Positions 59,193-64,000 of a stretch of 64,000 nucleotides of DNA are shown piece after piece. Position 1 is the stretch's first letter; each line of letters opens with the position of its first letter. This DNA comes from a virus. A program made the position numbers and the translations under genes. Location of the stretch: positions 62,001 to 126,000 of the IMG/VR virus record IMGVR_UViG_3300022723_000207; one strand, written 5' to 3'. The notes below the pieces were generated by a model. It was not told the DNA's origin. It worked only from the letters and a program-made list of their open reading frames with translations, and did no database searches.

Positions 59193-59483
59193 GCGCTCTT
59201 AGCTCAATGGTAGAGCATCTGACTTTCAAAGGAAGCCCTGCATGGAAACATGTAGGTGAAAATCGGGTGAATTCAGGGAACCCTCAGCGCGTAATGGCGG
59301 TGGCAATCCTGAGCCAAGCCTCATAGAGGAAGGTGCAGAGACTAGGTGATTACACCACTAGCGCCCGACACCCTAACGTAAAGACGAGGGTGATGAGATA
59401 GTCCAGACCACAAACCGTAAGGGTAGTGAAAACTATAGTGGTAAGTAATCAGAGGGTTGAAGGTTCGAGTCCTTCAGGGCGCA
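59193..59483 (+). tRNA. tRNA-Lys(TTT) interrupted by a group I intron
   Basis: Exons 59193-59226 and 59446-59483. Joined, they give acceptor GCGCTCT/AGGGCGC, D arm GCTC/GAGC, anticodon stem TCTGA/TCAGA with loop CTTTTAA and a T-loop TTCGAGT. The intron lies between the second and third anticodon bases. CCA is not encoded. Confidence 0.88.
59227..59445 (+). mobile_element. Group I intron (IC3-like) in tRNA-Lys
   Basis: 219 nt. The 5' exon end CTTT pairs with GGAAG in the intron to form P1 with the splice-site U.G pair; the intron ends in G. Conserved core elements follow the cyanobacterial tRNA-Leu intron pattern: GGCAATCCTGAGCCAAGCC (59302-59320), GGTGCAGAGACTA (59332-59344), CCCTAACGTAAAGACGAGGG and the P7 partner TAGTCC. 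No reading frame inside; an HNH gene lies 45 nt after the tRNA. Confidence 0.88.
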
Positions 59484-59492
59484 CTTTAAACT

Positions 59493-59537
59493 CTTTCCCC
59501 ATGAATTAATCTAAGCAAAATTAATTCATGGGGAAAG
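59493..59537 (+). promoter_or_regulatory. 18-bp hairpin covering the HNH start codon
   Basis: Arms 59493-59510 and 59520-59537 are perfectly complementary with a 9-nt loop, and the HNH ATG (59528) lies in the second arm. In read-through transcripts the start would be sealed; a shorter transcript starting in the loop would expose it. Confidence 0.75.
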
Positions 59538-60088
59538 ATAATTATATGGCCAAGTATGTAGCAGCGCGGTATTTGCGTCTGAAAATTCAAGCAATTGAGT
59601 ATAAAGGCGGTAAGTGCAAATGTGGATATAATAAGTGCCATAATGCACTTCAATTTCATCATAGAGATCCGACAAATAAAGATAGTGACTGGCGTTATTT
59701 AAGGAAACGGTCTTGGGACTTTATAAAAACCGAGCTGGATAAATGTGATCTTCTCTGCGCTAATTGTCATGCCGAGGTTCATCATGACGACGATAAATTG
59801 AAGGAAACCCTTGAATGGCTAAATGACAGGAAAAGAAAACCAGCTAATTATAAGAACGGTAACTGTGAGAATTGCGGAAAACAATTTAATAGAAACCGCA
59901 ATAATAGAAAATCAAAATACTGTGGTGTAAAATGTTCTGGTAAAGCCCAAGAAAAAGCGGATTATCCAAATGATCTTGAATTTATAAAGATGGTTGATGA
60001 TTTAGGACAGTCAGCAGTTGGTAGAAATCTTGGTGTTTCTGCCAACTCGATTAAAAAGAGATATCGAAAGATTAAATGCCAGCCTTAA
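59528..60088 (+). CDS. HNH homing endonuclease beside the tRNA intron
   Basis: 186 residues. HNH/zinc core: CKCGYNKCHNALQFHHRDP and CDLLCANCHAEVHHD (about 33-90). A second zinc ribbon (CENCGKQF, KYCGVKCSGK) and a helix-turn-helix (AVGRNLGVSANSIKKRYRK) follow. It is free-standing and directly downstream of the intron-containing tRNA, so it may cut intronless alleles and spread the intron. A broken relative lies at 56780. Confidence 0.82.
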   Translation: MGKDNYMAKYVAARYLRLKIQAIEYKGGKCKCGYNKCHNALQFHHRDPTNKDSDWRYLRKRSWDFIKTELDKCDLLCANCHAEVHHDDDKLKETLEWLNDRKRKPANYKNGNCENCGKQFNRNRNNRKSKYCGVKCSGKAQEKADYPNDLEFIKMVDDLGQSAVGRNLGVSANSIKKRYRKIKCQP

Positions 60089-60161
60089 TCCTCCGTAGCT
60101 CAACTGGCAGAGCAGCCCATTCTTAATGAGCGGGTTGTAGGTTCGAATCCCTAGCGGCTTA
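60089..60161 (+). tRNA. Degenerate tRNA-Lys(CTT)-like gene
   Basis: D arm GCTC/GAGC and anticodon stem GCCCA/TGAGC (one mismatch) with TTCTTAA are readable. The T stem and half of the acceptor do not pair. Probably a decayed tRNA. Confidence 0.5.
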
Positions 60162-60167
60162 TAACAT

Positions 60168-60307
60168 GGAAGAGTGGCAGAAAGGCATTGCGACAGGTTG
60201 ACCGCCTATCAAGATATGACCCAATAGGGATCGATCACCCAATTTGGTGGATGTACTGCTGGTAATTGATCATTACTGGCGTGGAGGTTCGAATCCTTCC
60301 TTTTCCT
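60168..60307 (+). tRNA. tRNA-like gene with a long internal insertion
   Basis: Acceptor GGAAGAG/CTTTTCC and T arm GGAGG/CCTTC with TTCGAAT are good, and the 5' part looks like a tRNA-Ser/Leu D arm. About 60 nt too many lie between D arm and T arm, folding into small hairpins (CACC/GGTG, GTAAT/ATTAC). The anticodon is not certain. Confidence 0.5.
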
Positions 60308-60328
60308 TTATTATTTATAAGTTATTGC

Positions 60329-60336
60329 TATAAATT
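60329..60336 (+). promoter_or_regulatory. Candidate late promoter element TATAAATT
   Basis: Matches the T4 late octamer at seven of eight bases, 3 nt before ATG 60340; any transcript from it would be leaderless. Confidence 0.4.
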
Positions 60337-60339
60337 GCT

Positions 60340-61506
60340 ATGGCTATTGAGAATCATAAAATAGACGATAGTGCTTTTGGGATTTATGCCCCAATAGTTA
60401 ACGAGAATGTTCGTACTAGTGATGTCAATAGTTATAAAACCATAAGATCATATTATAAACGGCATGGCATAAAGACCACTGATTTAGATAGAGTTTACGA
60501 AACTAATTGCAAAGCCTTTAAAAGACGTGAATTCATAATGCCTCCAGGAATTTATGAATGGTCTGGTATTAGAGACACCATGGAAGCTAAGATTTGTTTA
60601 GCTATGACGTTTTGTAAGAATTATATTGCCGTCATTGGTGAAGAAATTAATAAAATGGGATTCCCTAAAGGGTCTGATGCTTGGATAGAAAATCTAGAGG
60701 CCAACAGCGAGAGTAATGAAGCAATGCAGATGGCCATCAAAGATGGCTCTATGGCTTCTAAATGTGTTGATTTTGCTTGGGATCGTTGGCCAGTAATGGT
60801 TGCTAACAAACAATTTGTCGAAATCATAATGCATACAGATATCCCTAGTGATTTCAGTTTTGGTGATCTTAAAGCCCCTTACCCAGGGATGCTTATCGTA
60901 TTTCCCAAGGATCTGCTAAAAATAGCTGGACCAAATGGTGAACTATGGTTCAAGACTAACGCAACTGATGTTAAACCAGGAGACAATAATTCTGATGAGA
61001 TAGATGAAATTAAAGTTCATATAAGTTCAGTATTAATATACTTTGATTTTGATAATGACGATGGCGGTATGATTATTGGAGTCATAATTATGTCAGATAC
61101 CGGATTTATGGCCCCGCTTGAAATTAAATCTGATAAGAATGATAGCTTGCTGGACGTAATTGATAGGTATGGTGGCATCAATGACCCAGTTGGAGAACAA
61201 CTTCATTTCTGGTTTGCTTTGTTGTTGTTTTTTATGGCGGAGCCAGATGAGGTGAGACCTTACGAGTCTAAGCGCATTACTAAAGATAGGATTCGTATTG
61301 AGGGTAAGAATGAAAAAATTGAAATTTGGAATCCAAAAATTCTTGGTTCTAAAATGGATATTGATTATAATCGAGAATGCAAAATTGATGTTGATACAAT
61401 TAGAAGGAAACGGCCACATTGGAGAAGAGGCCATTTTAGAAGAGCACGTGACAGCACCAAGCTAATTTGGATTAAACCAATATTTGTAAACAGACATCTA
61501 CTGTAA
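60340..61506 (+). CDS. Hypothetical protein
   Basis: 388 residues. N-terminal helical half with FAWDRWPVMVANKQFVEI, a central alpha/beta region (HISSVLIYFDFDNDDGGMII), and a basic C-terminus (KRPHWRRGHFRRAR). Length and regular composition support a real gene; no family recognised. Confidence 0.65.
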   Translation: MAIENHKIDDSAFGIYAPIVNENVRTSDVNSYKTIRSYYKRHGIKTTDLDRVYETNCKAFKRREFIMPPGIYEWSGIRDTMEAKICLAMTFCKNYIAVIGEEINKMGFPKGSDAWIENLEANSESNEAMQMAIKDGSMASKCVDFAWDRWPVMVANKQFVEIIMHTDIPSDFSFGDLKAPYPGMLIVFPKDLLKIAGPNGELWFKTNATDVKPGDNNSDEIDEIKVHISSVLIYFDFDNDDGGMIIGVIIMSDTGFMAPLEIKSDKNDSLLDVIDRYGGINDPVGEQLHFWFALLLFFMAEPDEVRPYESKRITKDRIRIEGKNEKIEIWNPKILGSKMDIDYNRECKIDVDTIRRKRPHWRRGHFRRARDSTKLIWIKPIFVNRHLL

Positions 61507-61510
61507 TAGT

Positions 61511-61786
61511 CTAAAATTCTTTGACTGTTATGTCTTTATCACGTACAATTACATAATTTTCGTCATTATAATGAATTTCGGCACCTAGAGGGGCCAACAT
61601 AACGCGATCTCCAACTTCAACATCTACAGGGGCACGTTTGCCGTTCTTTAATCTTTTGCCGGGGCCAATTGCCATTACAGTGGCCCAACGTGACATTTGT
61701 TTAGCAGTCATGATGATGCCGCCATCAGAGATGTCTTTTGGCTCATCACGTTTAACAATAATTTGGTCATTTAATGGTGTCAGCAT
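61511..61786 (-). CDS. GroES-like co-chaperonin
   Basis: 91 residues of Cpn10 fold: MLTPLNDQIIVKRDE, mobile-loop region SDGGIIMTAKQMSRW, AIGPGKR, VGDRVMLAPLGAEIHYNDENY. Host GroES has IVL in the loop where this has IIM. It likely replaces GroES on host GroEL for folding the capsid protein, as T4 gp31 does. Confidence 0.88.
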   Translation of the reverse strand: MLTPLNDQIIVKRDEPKDISDGGIIMTAKQMSRWATVMAIGPGKRLKNGKRAPVDVEVGDRVMLAPLGAEIHYNDENYVIVRDKDITVKEF

Positions 61787-61793
61787 GAATTAG

Positions 61794-62378
61794 TTACTCG
61801 CATGTGATAAGTTCTTCAACAATTTTGCGGATTTCAATAGTTGCCTTGATATCACTCAAGGCATCATGAGCTTTAATCTCGATGTCCAGGGCATTAGCCA
61901 CTGTTTCCAGCTTATAGTCAGATAGATAAATTTGGCCCATGTAATCAAGCATTCTTAGGATATAGAGTGGATCTATTTGGGCGTTTAGTTTTAGCCAGGA
62001 CCCAATATAATCGTCTTCGCATTTCTTGAAGAACTGGATAATAAAATTAGTATCAAAGGCAATATTATATCCACAGGGGTAGAATTTGTCTGTCGGATCA
62101 AATCGATCGACATATTTGTCAAATATCTTTACTAGCTGATCATGAACTACAAGGGGGTCTTCCCAAGTATAAATTTCTTTTTTGGGATGTCCATGGATTA
62201 GTAGTGCTTCTCCATCAATACGGTCATCGGGAAATGGTCGCATTTTGAAGTCGAATTCTTCGACTTGTTTATCATCGATTTCAATAACACCAGCCAGTTG
62301 AATGATGCCATGAGTATTAGCAAATAAGCCAGTTGTTTCAACATCGAAATTGAATACTTTACGACATCCCTTAGACAT
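61794..62378 (-). CDS. DnaQ-like DEDDh exonuclease
   Basis: 194 residues. Motif I FDVETTGLFAN (about 9-19), motif II around CGYNIAFDTNFI (about 96-107), motif III HDALSDIKATIEI (about 170-182). It lies 7 nt upstream of the GroES gene on the minus strand. Related to the epsilon proofreading/RNase T family; the phage substrate is unknown. Confidence 0.85.
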   Translation of the reverse strand: MSKGCRKVFNFDVETTGLFANTHGIIQLAGVIEIDDKQVEEFDFKMRPFPDDRIDGEALLIHGHPKKEIYTWEDPLVVHDQLVKIFDKYVDRFDPTDKFYPCGYNIAFDTNFIIQFFKKCEDDYIGSWLKLNAQIDPLYILRMLDYMGQIYLSDYKLETVANALDIEIKAHDALSDIKATIEIRKIVEELITCE

Positions 62379-62415
62379 AAATATAAAATACGCCCGGTTA
62401 GAACATCCCGATTCA

Positions 62416-62489
62416 GCCTGATTAACTCAGTTGGCTAGAGTACCACACCGACATTGTGGAAGTCGAAGGTTCGAGTCCTTCATCAGGCA
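62416..62489 (+). tRNA. tRNA-Val(GAC)
   Basis: Acceptor GCCTGAT/ATCAGGC, anticodon stem CCACA/TGTGG with CCGACAT, T arm GAAGG/CCTTC. Position 33 is C where U is almost universal. CCA is not encoded. Confidence 0.88.
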
Positions 62490-62536
62490 CTAATAGTTCG
62501 AACTTCTGGTTCAAAGGAGAGATATTAGTTAGCGTG

Positions 62537-63151
62537 TTAGGTGAATGCTTTTAGATTATCAAAAGCTCTGTTAAATCCAAAAAATCTGGCTTTATAGTCG
62601 CTTTGGTCGTCTGATTGCAAATTTTCCCATTCTGAACGTAATTTCATTAGTTCTTTTGCTTTATTGGCGAAGTCTAATGTTGGAATGGTTTGTTCTAATT
62701 TGCTTTTGGCTTGTTTGATTCCATTTAAATTAGTAGAATCGATTTCAATATGCAATAGCTCTGTGATTTTGTCATTTTCCACATATTCAATGCTAATGTC
62801 TACACCATACTTAGGTCTTAGCGATAGCAATTTTAGAAATCTTTTATCTTCTTCTGACTTACGTCGAATAATGTCAGCGGCATCGTCGTCATAAGCATAT
62901 CTAGTTAAAATAAAGCTGTGATCTAAGATTATAGGTAGTTCGTCCTCATCAGTGATCCATTCAGAACACACGGAGTGATGATTAAGGCAGTCACCAACAG
63001 GAATGTTGAAATATCTATGGATAGCCCTTTCTACTTCTGTTAGTTCGTAGCCATCACGATCAAAATAACGTATTGATAGGTCCAACAAGGAGACAGGGAA
63101 AGTGCCTCTTATAAATGGCAATCTTGGGAATTTGACGTCTATTACGCGCAT
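62537..63151 (-). CDS. Hypothetical protein
   Basis: 204 residues, alpha/beta with Asp-rich segments (YDDDAADIIRRKSEEDKRF). Divergent from the small plus-strand gene at 63183. No family recognised. Confidence 0.6.
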   Translation of the reverse strand: MRVIDVKFPRLPFIRGTFPVSLLDLSIRYFDRDGYELTEVERAIHRYFNIPVGDCLNHHSVCSEWITDEDELPIILDHSFILTRYAYDDDAADIIRRKSEEDKRFLKLLSLRPKYGVDISIEYVENDKITELLHIEIDSTNLNGIKQAKSKLEQTIPTLDFANKAKELMKLRSEWENLQSDDQSDYKARFFGFNRAFDNLKAFT

Positions 63152-63182
63152 GTTTTAAATTTGTCAAATCTAGCAATAGACC

Positions 63183-63449
63183 ATGTTAGACTTCTGTAAG
63201 ATTGTCGAAGAGGGTGGTAGAAAACGGCTAGCTATTAATCCTAAAAAACTATCTATTCACTTTATAAGAGTCTGGCGTAAGAATAACAAAAATGATGCTG
63301 CGATTTTGTTTTGTGAGACAATGGAGTCAATGTTTTCGGTAATGAGTCGAATTAAACAAGAAAATGATGTCTTAGACCATAATGAGGAATTGAGAAGAGC
63401 GACAGAGATGACCGTATTCGTTGATCCTAAGGATTTTAATGCCCAATAG
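63183..63449 (+). CDS. Hypothetical protein
   Basis: 88 residues, helical. The last codons overlap the first 10 nt of tRNA-Arg. No family recognised. Confidence 0.52.
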   Translation: MLDFCKIVEEGGRKRLAINPKKLSIHFIRVWRKNNKNDAAILFCETMESMFSVMSRIKQENDVLDHNEELRRATEMTVFVDPKDFNAQ

Positions 63450-63511
63450 CTCAATGGAAGAGCGATTGCCTCCGGAGCAGTAGTCCGCAAGTAATCTTGC
63501 TTGGGCAGCCA
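63440..63511 (+). tRNA. tRNA-Arg(CCG) with a 4-nt T-loop
   Basis: Acceptor TGCCCAA/TTGGGCA, D arm GCTC/GAGC, anticodon stem ATTGC/GCAGT with CTCCGGA, G73, encoded CCA. The T stem GCAAG/CTTGC closes only TAAT; the usual TTCRANY loop is missing. Confidence 0.75.
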
Positions 63512-63525
63512 TTTATTGATTAAAA

Positions 63526-63554
63526 TTGTTTACTATAATGAAGCATGCTATAAG
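63526..63554 (+). promoter_or_regulatory. Sigma70-like promoter before tRNA-Met
   Basis: TTGTTT, 17 nt, TATAAG, with tRNA-Met starting 9 nt after the -10 box. Confidence 0.6.
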
Positions 63555-63562
63555 ATAACTTA

Positions 63563-63636
63563 GGGAGTATAGGCTAGTGGTAAACCGTTTCCCTCATAAG
63601 GAAATCTCGTAGGTTCGATTCCTGCTACTCCTACCA
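63563..63636 (+). tRNA. tRNA-Met(CAT)
   Basis: Acceptor GGGAGTA/TACTCCT, anticodon stem TTTCC/GGAAA with CTCATAA, T-loop TTCGATT, encoded ACCA. Could be Met, or Ile if the wobble C is modified. Confidence 0.92.
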
Positions 63637-63677
63637 ATAGCACCTTGCGTTCAGTTATGAGCTATATTTGTACAATA

Positions 63678-63704
63678 AAGCCCGTGCCTTTCGACACGGG
63701 TCTT
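63678..63704 (+). terminator. Hairpin terminator candidate
   Basis: CCCGTG pairs with CACGGG around an 8-nt loop, followed by TCTT. Closes the tRNA-Met unit. Confidence 0.55.
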
Positions 63705-63807
63705 CCGGTTGCTACGTCCTATTATCGCAAGGAGCCAGATAGTCGCTAAGATGAATGGGCCATGGTATCTCCGTGACCCAGACATACCTTATTTTTAAGG
63801 AGAATGC

Positions 63808-63987
63808 ATGTGCAGACTAGTTGTCTTACCTATGAAGATGTCTTATAAAGTGACTGAGTATGGCGATCTTCGTGGGTGGTTTAACAAGGAAATTAAAATG
63901 AAACGACATGCCAATCGAATATGCAACCAGTCAACCTCGACCCCAATAGGGGAAGCGGCTGGCTGGTTGTCAGACGGCACCTTATAA
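63808..63987 (+). CDS. Small hypothetical protein
   Basis: 59 residues with AAGGAG five bases before ATG 63808. Basic centre (KEIKMKRHANRI). No family recognised. Confidence 0.5.
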   Translation: MCRLVVLPMKMSYKVTEYGDLRGWFNKEIKMKRHANRICNQSTSTPIGEAAGWLSDGTL

Positions 63988-64000
63988 GTGTCTTTGAGTA

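Overview
The window is part of the genome of a large tailed double-stranded DNA phage (Caudoviricetes) with a T4-type core. The evidence is a gene order of late sigma factor, UvsW-type helicase, terminase large subunit, gp20-type portal, gp21-type prohead protease, core scaffold and gp23-type major capsid protein, together with dense packing, overlapping starts and AT-rich DNA. The size and breadth of the accessory genes suggest a jumbo phage. A PagL-like outer-membrane deacylase and a GroES homologue point to a Gram-negative host; this is inference.

Region 1 (1-26 kb) is the morphogenesis and late-transcription core: two sigma-like factors around a UvsW helicase, then TerL, portal, prohead proteins, protease, scaffold and capsid. 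It is heavily invaded by homing elements: an intein in the late sigma factor, two Vsr-type endonuclease genes fitted on either side of terL, a minus-strand relative among the capsid genes, and an HNH gene, a truncated helicase and a third Vsr-type endonuclease after the capsid gene.

Region 2 (26-45 kb) holds accessory enzymes in short operons: nucleotidyltransferase, DEDDh exonuclease, NADAR-family protein, HD phosphohydrolase, ADP-ribosylglycohydrolase, HAD nucleotidase, MazG, a free-standing LAGLIDADG endonuclease, dTMP kinase, a pair of DUF2589 proteins, a Ro60-like VWA protein with an ARPP-1-like partner, and a glycosyltransferase/sulfotransferase pair. The NADAR and ARH genes suggest a cluster that reverses ADP-ribosylation, possibly a counter-defence.

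Region 3 (45.5-64 kb) carries about 25 tRNA or tRNA-like genes mixed with small genes (SLOG, nucleotidyltransferase, receiver domain, lipase, PagL-like barrel, GroES, DnaQ-like exonuclease). At 45546-46279 five tandem RNA modules share one architecture: outer stem, 4x5 internal loop, 3-bp stem, 1x1 mismatch, 5-bp stem. The stem sequences differ but stay complementary. Two modules enclose circularly permuted tRNA genes, with the 3' half before the 5' half; two enclose tRNAs with shortened acceptor stems; one encloses no tRNA. Further along are a tRNA-Lys split by a 219-nt group I intron of the cyanobacterial tRNA-Leu type, two tRNAs with short insertions, a tRNA-Arg with a 4-nt T-loop, orphan tRNA halves and several structured RNAs. 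This RNA region is the strongest candidate for something undescribed.

Regulation visible in the sequence: sigma70-like promoters (TTGACA with 16-17 nt spacing) precede tRNA blocks, while an nATAAAAT-like element resembling T4 late promoters lies 3-14 nt upstream of several start codons that lack a Shine-Dalgarno sequence.
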